47,323 nt of DNA from Candidatus Heimdallarchaeota archaeon LC_3 (GCA_001940645.1 MDVS01000017.1:1-47323), one strand, 5' to 3'; shown: positions 9,137 to 17,972, counted from the first letter of the stretch. A program made the numbers and translations. The notes: generated by a model not told the origin, from the sequence alone.

Positions 9137-10039
9137 TCAATTGTTAATCAATTTCTTTTTTAATTCTCTGTTTTCTTCTTCTAATTGAATAATTTTTTCT
9201 TTAAGAATCTCTACCTCTTCTTGAAGTGTATTAACTCTTTTTTTTAATCGTATATTATGGACACGTTCTACTTCAGATAAATCAAGAGCAAATAAAGTCA
9301 TTTCTTTAATTTCTTCAAAAATACTTGACAATTTTTCTTGAGTTATCACAGAATCTTCAGACAAATAATTTCGTTGCAAAGATGTTTCTACAAAATTTTT
9401 TACTAATTTGTTGTCTGCATCAGCTGGATTTAGATACATTAATACCATAACACTTGGTCTTCCTGATCTAACTATTCTTGGATCTTTCGAATTAGGAGCA
9501 GGACGAATAAAGGCATAAATTAAGATTGAAACTTTCAATTCATTGATGACTAACGGCCCATGAAAACCAGGTGTAAATTCTCCACCTGAACCTATACCTA
9601 ATGTTGTAAAGCATTGTAATCCTATACGCATTGATTGTTCTTCATTAATTATATTAGGATTCGAGTTATAACGAACTTCTGGACCATATTTATCATCAAA
9701 ATCTACGAATAGAATTCCTTTAAAATTTTTTACTTGATCAAGACGTAAAAGTTTCATTAATGAGAATTCGTTAGCCAAATCATTGATAGAATTAAGTTTT
9801 TCATCTATAAAAATTATGTATAAGCCATTTTCATCCTTATCTAAACCAACTTCGATATTAGGTCTTAATTTAAAATTTTCAGGTATTTTTATAAATGCAG
9901 GATAATTATCTACTTCTAAAGAAAATAAATTTAATCTCAATTCTTCAAATTCATATGAATAAATATCAAGTAAATCGAATTGAGGATTCTCATGAACTAT
10001 CATTCCCCTAGAATTCATTATCATTTTTGAAAGAATCAT
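9137..10039 (-). CDS. Hypothetical protein with longin-like segment and C-terminal coiled coil
   Basis: A 300-residue protein of no firm family. The middle contains FKGILFVDFDDKYGPEVRY, a strand-turn-strand pattern reminiscent of longin or DENN-associated domains that read their own 'fluid' or membrane state in eukaryotic trafficking proteins. A conserved-looking GSGGEFTPGFHGPLVI loop follows, then LKVSILIYAFIRPAP. Residues about 255-297 form a leucine-zipper coiled coil (LQEEVEILKEKIIQLEEE), suggesting dimerisation. It converges on the AhaH-like gene with 8 bases between stops. Longin-type folds are common in Asgard archaea, but the assignment here is only pattern-based and needs a structure prediction. 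Confidence 0.5.
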   Translation of the reverse strand: MILSKMIMNSRGMIVHENPQFDLLDIYSYEFEELRLNLFSLEVDNYPAFIKIPENFKLRPNIEVGLDKDENGLYIIFIDEKLNSINDLANEFSLMKLLRLDQVKNFKGILFVDFDDKYGPEVRYNSNPNIINEEQSMRIGLQCFTTLGIGSGGEFTPGFHGPLVINELKVSILIYAFIRPAPNSKDPRIVRSGRPSVMVLMYLNPADADNKLVKNFVETSLQRNYLSEDSVITQEKLSSIFEEIKEMTLFALDLSEVERVHNIRLKKRVNTLQEEVEILKEKIIQLEEENRELKKKLINN

Positions 10040-10373
10040 TTGAACTTTTTCCTTGTCATAAGTTTGATTTAGTTAGAAGACTAGTCCTTATTGATATTCT
10101 AAATTATTATTAAAATGTATATCTTTATGATGTTAATAATTTGAAAATTTCAATATAATTATTCTCAAAAGTTAGAAATTGATTAAAATTGAAGGGGTGT
10201 GTTTGTTCTCGATGGAAAAAAATAACATTCTTCATCAGGAATTAATTTAAGAAAATGGTTTTAGTAAAAAAGGAAACTTTCGGATCCCATTTTCCTTACA
10301 GGATCTTACAGCCTTTGCTGATCAATAATGCAAATCGGCATGTTTTAGGAAAAAAACCCAACAACACATCACT
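10040..10373. other. Intergenic region, no gene supported
   Basis: About 330 bases between two minus-strand genes. The left part must hold the promoter of the coiled-coil gene to its left (TATA-like TATAATTATT reading on the minus strand at about 10150-10165). A plus-strand frame from 10255 runs into the 3' end of the PRC-barrel gene and looks like a chance opening. No repeat or RNA fold was recognised. Confidence 0.4.
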
Positions 10374-11051
10374 CTATTTACTCATCATCATTGTATTGGA
10401 CATCATTCCAACCATACTACCACGTGCAATGAATCCTGATTGATTATTCTTTACTAGGACACTAGCTGATAAATTCTCCATAATAGTGTCTTTTAACGTT
10501 ATTTCTGGTACATTTAATGTTATTTCTGCATAGGAAAATGATGATACATTTGCTTTAGGAACAATTAAATCCTTGTCAGCGAATACTTTAATGGATTCTA
10601 GAAATTCCTCTAACCATCCTCCACCAAGAATTAAAACATAATTTTCTTCTGATTGCCAGTAAATATCAATTATGGACCCAATTTTTTTCTTCTTACTATC
10701 TAATACTGGTGTTTTCCTTAATCTACTAAAATGATAAACATCATCCGAAGGGGTCCAATTTTTAGAGGTTGTTTTTAGTTTACTTTTTTCTTCACCTATT
10801 TTTATAGTAGTATTTATAAGATCAACCTCATTAATCAGATTTACAGGAACAATTGGATCAATGTCCTCTTTAACTCCAATATCTTCAAGTTTTTCTTCTA
10901 AAAACGATCCATGAATAATAAGAGAATTTATATTTAAGCTATTTTTATCTAATAAAATATCACCCACACGGCCGATTTCTTCACCATTTTTATCAACGAC
11001 CTTGAAATTACTTAAATATGAGAATAAACATTCATCCATACCCTTAATCAT
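10374..11051 (-). CDS. Double PRC-barrel domain protein
   Basis: A 225-residue protein with two tandem PRC-barrel-like domains. The first spans about residues 10-85 (FKVVDKNGEEIGRVGDILLD, then LNINSLIIHG), the second about 100-180 (TPVLDSKKKKIGSIIDIYW, then YVLILGGGWLEEFLE). Each ends with a DP-IVP or D-LIVP strand leading to a conserved loop. PRC barrels are small beta domains found in RimM, photosynthetic reaction centres and archaeal proteins linked to RNA or cell division (CdpB-type proteins in haloarchaea). A role in division or membrane-linked regulation is an inference. It is apparently a single-gene unit, divergent from the methyltransferase gene at 11200. Confidence 0.75.
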   Translation of the reverse strand: MIKGMDECLFSYLSNFKVVDKNGEEIGRVGDILLDKNSLNINSLIIHGSFLEEKLEDIGVKEDIDPIVPVNLINEVDLINTTIKIGEEKSKLKTTSKNWTPSDDVYHFSRLRKTPVLDSKKKKIGSIIDIYWQSEENYVLILGGGWLEEFLESIKVFADKDLIVPKANVSSFSYAEITLNVPEITLKDTIMENLSASVLVKNNQSGFIARGSMVGMMSNTMMMSK

Positions 11052-11199
11052 ATGTTATGACATCCTTTTTACTTAAAATAATAAAATTATAACTAAAGTT
11101 CAATATGTTCAATATCTTTATAGATGTTTTTTAGATTAATTCAATTTTACAAAATTCAATAATTTCATTTCAATCGAAGAAATAATACTGTGTTTCATA

Positions 11200-11958
11200 T
11201 TGAGCGATTCAACATTACGTTTTACTGATCGTGTGGAAAACTATATCAAGTATAGGTCTGGATATCCAGAACAGATATTAAATTTATTAGAAAAGAGAAT
11301 TAATTTAAAGAATTCAATGGTTTTAGCTGATGTTGGGTCTGGAACAGGAAAATTAAGTAAGTTATTTCTTAAGTATAGAAATAAAGTTTTTTGTATCGAA
11401 CCAAATGAAGCTATGAGACTAGGTGCTGAAAAATCTCTTTCTCATTATACCAATTTTCAAAGTATTTCAGGTACAGCTGAAGAAACGAAATTGAATGATA
11501 ATTCTGTTGACTTAATTATTGCAGGCCAAGCATTTCATTGGTTTAATATAACTGGTGCTAAGAAAGAATTTTCTAGAATTTTGAAACCAGACGGTTACGT
11601 GGTTCTTATCTGGAATTCTAGAAATAAAACAGGTTCCTCTTTTAATAAAGAGTATGAGCAATTAATAAAAAAATATTCTAGTGAATATGAACGTGTTGCA
11701 CATTATAGAATTGTTGATTCTGATTTCAAGACATTTTTTAGTAATGGGGAACACTCTTCGTTTCAACTAGAGAATAATCAAAAATTTGATATTGAAGGAT
11801 TGAAAGGTCGATTATTTTCATCTTCCTATATGCCCAATGAATCAAGTGAGGAGTATAACGGCATAGTAAATGATTTAAATAAAATTTTTGAAGTATATAA
11901 CAAAAATGGACTAATTTTATTCGAATATGTAACAGAAATATATTATGGAAAAATTTAA
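11200..11958 (+). CDS. Class I SAM-dependent methyltransferase (type 11)
   Basis: The protein has 252 residues and begins at a TTG (LSDSTLRF read as MSDSTLRF); no in-frame ATG precedes it. The SAM-binding motif I VLADVGSGTGKLSKLF is at about 41-56, the acidic end of strand 2 is CIEPNEAM, motif II-like VDLIIAGQAFHWF follows, and post-motif LKPDGYVVLIWN is typical of the methyltransferase_11 family. The AFHWF signature and the N-terminal YxxxRxxYP are found in the trans-aconitate-methyltransferase/CRG1-like subgroup. The substrate is unknown. A separate unit from the peptidase gene 44 bases downstream is possible, but the two probably share a transcript. Confidence 0.85.
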   Translation: MSDSTLRFTDRVENYIKYRSGYPEQILNLLEKRINLKNSMVLADVGSGTGKLSKLFLKYRNKVFCIEPNEAMRLGAEKSLSHYTNFQSISGTAEETKLNDNSVDLIIAGQAFHWFNITGAKKEFSRILKPDGYVVLIWNSRNKTGSSFNKEYEQLIKKYSSEYERVAHYRIVDSDFKTFFSNGEHSSFQLENNQKFDIEGLKGRLFSSSYMPNESSEEYNGIVNDLNKIFEVYNKNGLILFEYVTEIYYGKI

Positions 11959-12002
11959 TAATTTAATGCATTTAAATTCAATAACATTAAAGGATAATTT
12001 TT

Positions 12003-13217
12003 ATGAGTAGTAGACCACTAGAGAACAAATTAAAATCGATTATTGATGAAATATATAATTCTCAAAATTTTAAACAATTCCAAACTTTTTTTGAAAATAA
12101 TTATAATCAACTGCTCGATCTTCTTTGTAATATAACTGAAATACCCTCTCCTACATTTTTTGAAGATAAAAAAGCAGAATTCGTACAAAAACAAATGATA
12201 AATTATGGATTAAATAATGTTAGTGTAGATGAACAAAAAAACGTTATAGGAAGGTATTTAGGGAGTAAATCTGATAAATTTATTCCCATCTTTGCGCATA
12301 TTGATACTGTATTTCCAATAGAGACTGAATTAAAAGTTAAAAAAAATAATGAGATTTATTCTTGTCCGGGTATTGGGGATAATTCATCTTCTGTTGCTGT
12401 TATGTTAATGATTATACAAGCTTGGAAGAGTAATAATTATCTGCCTTTATTTGATGTTATTTTTGTAGCAAATGCTTGTGAAGAAGGTTTAGGAGATTTA
12501 AAGGGAATTAAAGTCTTTTTGGAAGAATATGCAGTTAAATTTTATCCTGATATTCCTCCTTCTGCTGTTTTAGCACTTGATGGAACTCTTGGTGATATTG
12601 CTCATATCGGTGTTGGAAGTAAAAGGATTAAGCTTACAATCTTTTCTGAAGGGGGACATAGTTGGGGCAATTTTGGAAATGAAAATTCGATTCATATCCT
12701 TAGTAAATGTATATCAGATATTTCATCTATAAATGTACCTAGTGATCCAAAAACAACTTTTAATGTAGGATTAATAACAGGAGGCACTTCTATTAATACT
12801 ATTGCATCTATTTCTTCATGTTTTATTGATATGAGATCAATAGATCAAAAAGAACTAGATAATCTTGAAAATACAATACTTAACATAATTAAATTGAATG
12901 TTAATAAAACAAAGTCTAAATTCGAAATTGAGTATGTAGGTAGTCGACCAAGTGCATTTTTGCCAATCAATCATCCTCTTATTAATTTAGCTATCTTAAC
13001 TGGTAATAAATTTGACATTAAATCCTTTCTTAGAGCTTCAAGCACTGATGCAAACATACCTTTGAGTAAAGGTATTCCAGCATTAACTATAGGTGCTTAT
13101 GATGGATCAAGAGCTCATACTAAGGATGAATACATGGTTCCATCAAGTTTGAGAAAAGGTATTCTATATGTTTCACTGCTATTAATGAGTATTATAATGT
13201 GGATAGAAAAAAATTAG
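12003..13217 (+). CDS. M20 family metallopeptidase
   Basis: A 404-residue zinc peptidase of the M20/M28-like clan. The two-metal site is complete: H99 and catalytic D101 in FAHIDT, bridging D126 in PGIGDNSS, the catalytic/ligand pair E160-E161 in ACEEGLGD, an Asp in LALDGT and the last histidine in GSRAHTKDEY. The lid/dimerisation domain begins near KRIKLTIFSEGGHSW. The closest textbook relatives are peptidase T-like aminopeptidases and M20 carboxypeptidases; the first 35 residues are an extra helical extension. It is likely cytosolic, since no signal peptide is seen. The exact peptide substrate cannot be told from the sequence. Confidence 0.85.
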   Translation: MSSRPLENKLKSIIDEIYNSQNFKQFQTFFENNYNQLLDLLCNITEIPSPTFFEDKKAEFVQKQMINYGLNNVSVDEQKNVIGRYLGSKSDKFIPIFAHIDTVFPIETELKVKKNNEIYSCPGIGDNSSSVAVMLMIIQAWKSNNYLPLFDVIFVANACEEGLGDLKGIKVFLEEYAVKFYPDIPPSAVLALDGTLGDIAHIGVGSKRIKLTIFSEGGHSWGNFGNENSIHILSKCISDISSINVPSDPKTTFNVGLITGGTSINTIASISSCFIDMRSIDQKELDNLENTILNIIKLNVNKTKSKFEIEYVGSRPSAFLPINHPLINLAILTGNKFDIKSFLRASSTDANIPLSKGIPALTIGAYDGSRAHTKDEYMVPSSLRKGILYVSLLLMSIIMWIEKN

Positions 13218-13238
13218 TTTTTTACAAGTAAACGTTAA

Positions 13239-13631
13239 TTAGGATTTCTTTTCAGGATCATTTTTGAGATCTTCTTTTCTGATGATTAAAACATTATCAC
13301 AATATTGTGGACAACAATCTGAAACAAATGCCACTACTTTACTCACTTGGTTGCTTAGAATCTCTACCATATCTTTTCCTTTTGTTGAGAGACGATATTT
13401 ACTTACTCTTTTGTCTACTGGGTCTTGTCCTTTGCTAATGGTTTTTTCAATAAGCTTTTCTGATTCAAGATATTGTAATATTTTATACCGTGCACCTGCT
13501 GAAGGTACCCATTCTTGTCCAATGTCTTTTTCTAATCGTTTAACTATCTCTGCGCCCGAGAGAGGTTGAGAATTAAATAAAACAAATAGAAACATTGATT
13601 GTAATGGGCTAACTTTTTCGTTTTTGATCAT
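13239..13631 (-). CDS. PadR-like winged-helix regulator with Cys-rich C-terminus
   Basis: About 130 residues from the preferred ATG at 13631; a longer TTG start at 13676 is possible. The N-terminal half is a winged helix of the PadR type (SPLQSMFLFVLFN, LSGAEIVKRLEKDIG, WVPSAGARYKILQYLES, then the wing VSKYRLSTKGK). The C-terminal part carries CCPQYC, unusual for PadR proteins and fit to bind a thiophilic ion such as arsenite or antimonite. It is divergent from the remains of an arsenite methyltransferase gene, with a perfect palindrome between them. I infer an arsenic-responsive repressor of arsM that still has its partner's operator. Other metal or redox sensing is possible. Confidence 0.75.
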   Translation of the reverse strand: MIKNEKVSPLQSMFLFVLFNSQPLSGAEIVKRLEKDIGQEWVPSAGARYKILQYLESEKLIEKTISKGQDPVDKRVSKYRLSTKGKDMVEILSNQVSKVVAFVSDCCPQYCDNVLIIRKEDLKNDPEKKS

Positions 13632-13700
13632 TATCTCAAATCTTACCCTTTTTATTATATTAGGATCACCATTCAATAAATATATAAATACTTCGTTAAG

Positions 13701-13719
13701 AATATTCCTTAGGAATATT
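13701..13719. promoter_or_regulatory. Perfect palindrome, probable operator of the PadR/arsM region
   Basis: AATATTCC-TTA-GGAATATT is a perfect 8-base inverted repeat with a 3-base spacer, in the 130-base divergent promoter region. An outer, near-perfect dyad lies around it: TTAAGAATATT at 13696-13706 and AATATTCTTTAAG at 13727-13739. A TATA-like TATATAAATA at 13681-13690 overlaps the region on the side of the regulator gene. The symmetry fits a dimeric winged-helix repressor. That this protein binds here is an inference from position only. Confidence 0.6.
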
Positions 13720-13761
13720 TATGATTAATATTCTTTAAGATAACAATAAGAAAGTGAAATT

Positions 13762-14394
13762 ATGGAAAACGTTGAAATAATCCAAAAAGAAGAAAAAATA
13801 AAATCTTCTAATGAAAAGAATTAGTGTTGTGGCAGTTCTTCATCAATAGAGTCTGTTGAGGAAGTTAATGAAGGCTTATCTAAAGAAACTAAAATTCGTC
13901 AAAGCGTTAGAGATCAATATGCAAAAATTGCAACAGGGGAATTTGAAAAATTAAACCCCGATATTCCAGTTTCTAAACCTAAATCCTCGAACTCCTACAC
14001 AGAATATTCAAATTCCGATTTTAAAACTATTCCAAGATGCTTTTAGAGTTTTAAACCAGGAGGCCGAATAGTTGTATCAGATATTGTTTTAGGAAATCAA
14101 GTTCCAGATCCTGTAAAAAAAATATTCGACACAATGGATGGATGTGTTTCTAGAGCATTATTAAAACATGATTATTTGAATTTAATACAAAAAGCAGGTT
14201 TTAAATCAGTTGAAGAACTAGAATATCAAATTATTCGACCACAGAATAAACCAATAAAAATTGAAGCTGGTATGAGAAAAAGAAAATTAAAAGTAGGTGA
14301 AAATACTTATAACGTTACTTTAACAGAAGAAGAAGATGAACTATTGTGTGAATCAATATTGAAATCTCATATTAAGGGAACTAAACCTTTATAA
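13762..14394 (+). pseudogene. arsM: Arsenite S-adenosylmethyltransferase, broken
   Basis: The remains of an ArsM gene in pieces. From the ATG at 13762 the frame reads to a TAG at 13822-13824, directly before CCGSSSS, which matches the CCG-x-C motif at the N-terminus of ArsM, then KIRQSVRDQYAKIATGE, matching the usual VRxxYGxxA helix. The SAM-binding core of roughly 90-100 residues is absent. The sequence picks up with FQDAFRVL (frame +1 relative to the first part), then shifts by loss of an A in TTTTAAACC near 14050 into KPGGRIVVSDIVLG and a C-terminal domain with DGCVSRALLKHDY. Two lesions plus an internal deletion make function very unlikely. The C-terminal piece from 14134 is open to the end, but is only a relic. 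Confidence 0.8.
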
Positions 14395-14640
14395 ACGTTT
14401 TCTAAAGAAATTCTCAAACAATTGTTTTACCTAGTGAATTGTGAAAATAATAAACAGATTCGGAATAATCACAAAATATACTTTTTATCTTATCATTTTG
14501 TCACTAATATTAAAAAAATTGGATCAATAAGTTCATTAATTCAGTTTTAACAATGGTGTTGAGGGATATTTTGTTAATTATTGATAATGTTTTTAAATAA
14601 GGAAAACCTATGTAAAAATGGTTAACAACACAATCAATGT
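14395..14640. other. Intergenic sequence after the arsM relic
   Basis: About 250 bases of AT-rich sequence between the end of the arsM relic and the transposase debris. No reading frame, promoter or repeat of note was seen. Confidence 0.4.
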
Positions 14641-14930
14641 CGGTTAAACTATATGATTAAATCTCGATTTGGGTATATTAAACGTACTACTTTGTGCCAT
14701 AATATATTTATTATGGCATAATTAGCTCTTCTTAGCCCGAATCGATTGTAATCTGATAAAATCTTTTTTTCTCTTAGTTGCTTGATGTTCGGGCAGTAGA
14801 CTTGCTAGTTTTTGCAATATAGGATCCCTATCTGCTTAATTTTCTGATCCTGGCTGCCATAATAAAATGTTATTTGCTAATAATATTGTATGTTGTCTAA
14901 GCAGAGTACCTCAACGAGGTGACGCTCTGT
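14641..14930 (-). pseudogene. Possible transposase remnant with hairpin
   Basis: This stretch has higher GC than its surroundings and no intact gene. On the minus strand one frame reads RQHTILLANNILLWQPGSEN, stop, then a short run to ATKRKKDF; a +1 shift gives SDYNRFGLRRANYAIINILW and HKVVRLIYPNRDLII before a stop at about 14653. The two parts look like one protein broken by stops and a frameshift, as in a decayed insertion-sequence gene, but I cannot name the family. An imperfect hairpin (CAGAG...CTCTG with CCTC-AAC-GAGG inside, 14902-14929) sits at its right end and could be the element's terminus. Confidence 0.4.
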
Positions 14931-14992
14931 ATTTCAATCGGTATTGTGTGTTTAAGAAAAAAAAAGACAAATAAAATAAATTGGTGATAAAT

Positions 14993-15214
14993 ATGGAAAA
15001 TAAATATGTAATAATGCACAACACTATTAAAACATCTGTTAAAGAAGGGTTTTGCTCTTTTTGCAGTACAAATAAGGTCAGATTTGATAAGAAAGTTTGT
15101 TTAGAATGTGAGAACACTCAATCAGCAAGAGAAGCTGATTACAAGAGATACTTAAATGAAATTGAACAAATAAGAAGACTTTTCTTATTATGCAACTGGA
15201 AGGAGGTGTCTTGA
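14993..15214 (+). CDS. Small zinc-ribbon protein, first gene of a micro-operon
   Basis: A predicted 73-residue protein starting at ATG 14993 (an in-frame GTG lies at 14981). Two CxxC knuckles, CSFC and CLEC, are separated by about 13 residues with basic TNKVRFDKK between them, the pattern of a treble-clef or zinc-ribbon fold. The second half is a charged helix (SAREADYKRYLNEIEQIRRL). No family was recognised. Its last codons contain an AGGAGGT Shine-Dalgarno sequence (about 15201-15207) serving the next gene, so translation of the two is coupled. The small size, zinc ribbon and coupled basic partner suggest a nucleic-acid-binding pair, perhaps of mobile origin. Confidence 0.55.
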   Translation: MENKYVIMHNTIKTSVKEGFCSFCSTNKVRFDKKVCLECENTQSAREADYKRYLNEIEQIRRLFLLCNWKEVS

Positions 15215-15215
15215 A

Positions 15216-15362
15216 GTGGCGCTAGAAACGGTTTCACGGAAGCGTGTACGGAGTTCGAGGAAATTTGTAGATTTGAATTTCGTTGATTCAACGGATTTAA
15301 TTCGTTCACAACAAAGAAGAGCTTCAGAAGAATTATATGAAGACGGAGAGCTCTTTCTCTGA
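15216..15362 (+). CDS. 48-residue basic peptide, second gene of the micro-operon
   Basis: A GTG start at 15216 follows the Shine-Dalgarno AGGAGGT by 8 bases and begins 2 bases after the stop of the zinc-ribbon gene. The product starts VALETVSRKRVRSSRKF, a strongly basic stretch, continues VDLNFVDSTDLIRSQQRR and ends acidic (SEELYEDGELFL). Base composition is noticeably more GC-rich than that of neighbouring genes. A strong ribosome binding site and the tight coupling are the main reasons to believe it. I do not recognise a family. A nucleic-acid-binding accessory protein is a guess based on charge. Confidence 0.45.
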   Translation: MALETVSRKRVRSSRKFVDLNFVDSTDLIRSQQRRASEELYEDGELFL

Positions 15363-15387
15363 TTTTTTGATAATATTCAGAATTAAA

Positions 15388-16182
15388 TCAAAGATCAAAA
15401 AGAAAATTTTCTTCAAAATTCTTAATTATTTCTGGAATAAACTCCTTTACTGATTCTTGAACAATTTTTACTTCTACAAGATATTCATCAATAGTAATAC
15501 CTGGATATTTATTCAAAGATTGAAACCATTGTGATAACTTCTTAAAATCTTGTATCGTCAGTATTCTACCTATATCTTTAATTGAAATCTCAGAATAGTA
15601 TTCAAATATTTTTCTAAGATTAATTATTGTTGTTTTATTAAAAATAGGACTAATTTTTTCGGCAAAACCTTTTTGTGTAATAATATCTACCTTTTTTTTC
15701 GTCCACAAAGTAATTCTAATCCAAAAGAGAAACCAAGCAAAAGATATAGTGAAAGCAAACCAAAAACTAATTCTAAAAAATACAGAGATAAGAATAATTG
15801 TTGGATAAAAAAGTAAAGAAAAAATGGTTATAAAGCTAATGTCCCACTTACGGGAAGACCTGATAATAAGCATTTTTTGATTTTTTGAATCTTTTTGTTC
15901 GGATTCATATTGACTATTCAGCAGTAATGTGTTTTTATCAATAATTTCCTCTTCAGAACTAGCCTTGACCCAATAACGTTCACCTATATTTCTGGGTGTT
16001 TTAAACAATATGTAAATGGACCCTAAAATTGTTGGAGCAAAACCAAAAATTATCACGAAAATATCTAGACTTGGAGGTGGATATTCCCCGATGAAAATTA
16101 CTAATCCTAATGTTAATTGGATTTGCACTAAAACAAAAACTAAGTTGTAATAAGAAACATATAGAATACTACGGGGATCCAT
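15388..16182 (-). CDS. Hypothetical membrane protein (264 aa)
   Basis: No family recognised. There are two membrane segments in the first 60 residues (about 12-32 and 40-60), a polar loop of some 50 residues rich in Glu and Ser, two further hydrophobic segments (about 113-135 and 138-158), and a soluble helical C-terminal domain from about residue 165 on. The Pro-rich turn GEYPPPSL lies between the first two spans. The start is the first ATG; the next upstream bases are AT-rich with a TATA-like TATATATTT at about 16205-16213 on the minus strand. It stands alone between the micro-operon and an insertion-sequence gene. Confidence 0.55.
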   Translation of the reverse strand: MDPRSILYVSYYNLVFVLVQIQLTLGLVIFIGEYPPPSLDIFVIIFGFAPTILGSIYILFKTPRNIGERYWVKASSEEEIIDKNTLLLNSQYESEQKDSKNQKMLIIRSSRKWDISFITIFSLLFYPTIILISVFFRISFWFAFTISFAWFLFWIRITLWTKKKVDIITQKGFAEKISPIFNKTTIINLRKIFEYYSEISIKDIGRILTIQDFKKLSQWFQSLNKYPGITIDEYLVEVKIVQESVKEFIPEIIKNFEENFLFDL

Positions 16183-16589
16183 TTTGTAAAGAAATTAATT
16201 AGTAAATATATAAAGTTGCTTTAGTGAAGAGAATTTTGAATTTACCTTTATAACACAAAAGACTCAAAAATATACAAAAAATTCCAAAATATAAAAATAA
16301 CATTGAGTAAATTCAGTTTCAATGTTGAAGTTTAATCGTTAATTTGGGGTTAGATACTATAAATTCTCTTTTTTTTAGCATTAATCTTAGTGATCATCAT
16401 TTTTATATTCTGAATAGGTTAATCATCGTAGCTGCTAAATCAATAGATTGGGTACATTCTTGAAAGCCTATTAACTGGCTCCATTTCATAATTTCTATTG
16501 GCAATCAAATGAAGATCGATAAATTTAAATACAGTGATTCCTTCAAGGTTAAATGAACAACCAAGAAACCAGAAGGAACCCTGTAAGAA
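16183..16589. other. Intergenic region left of the transposase gene
   Basis: About 400 bases. It should hold the left end of the insertion element and the promoter of the membrane-protein gene. On the minus strand a short frame at about 16400-16490 reads MKWSQLIGFQECTQSIDLAA before a stop and may be a gene fragment, but it is too short to name. Comparison by eye with the right flank (17796-17972) gave no convincing terminal inverted repeat. Confidence 0.4.
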
Positions 16590-17795
16590 ATGTTTAAACA
16601 AACAACTTTAAAAAAATTTGTATTACCAATACTGTTAATTTTAACCGTTCAGAGTAACGTACTGCCATCTCAAGCCGATCAAGAGGATTTCTCTAGGTTT
16701 ATCCTAAGGATTAGTCTAAAACAAACCTTTCCTGAAGCTCAATCTATGAAACAAGGAGGAAAGTCTGCAGATTGGTTTATAAAAAAGTCTAAAAAAGGAA
16801 ACCCAAGAAAATTAGAAAATTTGGTCAATAAAACTCTTTTAGAGAATGCTAGTGGTACCGCTGCTAAATTATATCCTGAAGGAGTTAAATTAACAGTTGA
16901 TATTACCAAAATTCCTGTTTATTCAAAAAGTAAGTCGAAATATATTACCTACGGTAGTGCTGAAAAAGGAACAACAAGATTTTATCAATTTCTTGGTTTT
17001 TCCATTGCAGAACGTCAATTGAAGTTCCCTATCTCTTTTTATTTAATGGAAAAAGGTGATTTAAAAGTGCTGTATCATATATTACATGAAACATTATCCC
17101 AAATTAAAAGAAAGCTTAAAATTAGTTTGATTATACTTGATAGAGGTTTTATTTCATCTAAAATAGTCCAAACACTCTATTTATTTAATTATTCTTTTAT
17201 AATAGCGTTCAGAAGAAGTAAAAAAATTACAAAAACCTGTAGATTGCTGGAAAATCCCAAAACTATGAATAAAAGTCAATTCTTCATTCCAAGCTTGAAT
17301 AAAACGATATACCGAAAAAATACTAACTGTTGGGTAATAAAAGATTTTGAGTATGGAAATCCTTCAGTCAAGGTGAATCTAGTTATTTGGAAACTTAAAA
17401 GGAAAAAGAATAAATCAAAAGGAGATTCCGATCTAAATCATGAATATTTTTTGTATATAACCAGTCCAGATGTCTGTTCTAAAACAGTTTATGACTATTA
17501 TGGAAAACGTTGGCGTATTGAAACAGCTTTCAGACAGATAAAGTCATTACAAGCCAAGACAAGAGTTATTCACCCATCACACAGAATATGGCTCTTTGCT
17601 GTTGCCTGCCTATTATACTCCTCATGGATCTATCGTCACCTTCCTAAAGATCCAGAATCGATCATACCGGAAGAATTGATTACAAATGAGCTTGAATTAG
17701 TATATAATAAATGGATCTATAATCGTATCCCAATTCGTGAATTAATTGACCAGTATCTGAGGATTTTAGACAAAAATTGTCTATCTTTATTTTAA
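16590..17795 (+). mobile_element. Transposase of ISH3/IS4-like DDE type
   Basis: The 401-residue product has a DDE nuclease layout: first Asp in LTVDITKIPVYSK (D104), second in LIILDRGFIS (D184), and the Glu in YYGKRWRIETAFRQIK (E311), the Y-(2)-R-(3)-E-(6)-K signature of IS4-type enzymes. The WRIETAFRQIKSLQAKTR and following hydrophobic helix resemble ISH3-family transposases of archaea. The frame is complete from ATG to stop, so the protein may still be active. Element ends were not found. The first 30 residues are unusually hydrophobic for a transposase. A Shine-Dalgarno-like AGGAGGG lies just after the gene with no frame behind it. Confidence 0.8.
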
Positions 17796-17972
17796 AAGGA
17801 GGGATTTATATGTAACATTAATCAACGTTTAGACTGAAATTAACAAATTAATAAATAAATAAATTATGAGATCATATTTCCTTTAGTTAAATGTTAAATT
17901 TCGTTATAAAATGCATATTCATAAATAGACGAATAAGTTAATAGTAATATTTTCCCTTTCAGCTGATATTAA

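Noticed and set aside
10255..10443. Short plus-strand frame overlapping the end of the PRC-barrel gene
   Set aside because: It runs antisense into a well supported gene, has no recognisable motif and no good ribosome binding site.
13822..13824. TAG in the arsM relic as a possible pyrrolysine codon directly before CCGSSSS
   Set aside because: The gene also lacks the SAM-binding core and has a later frameshift, so simple decay explains the stop; nothing else points to pyrrolysine use here.
16501..17900. Terminal inverted repeats and target duplication of the ISH3-like element
   Set aside because: Comparison of the flanks by eye gave only short, AT-rich partial matches that could be chance.
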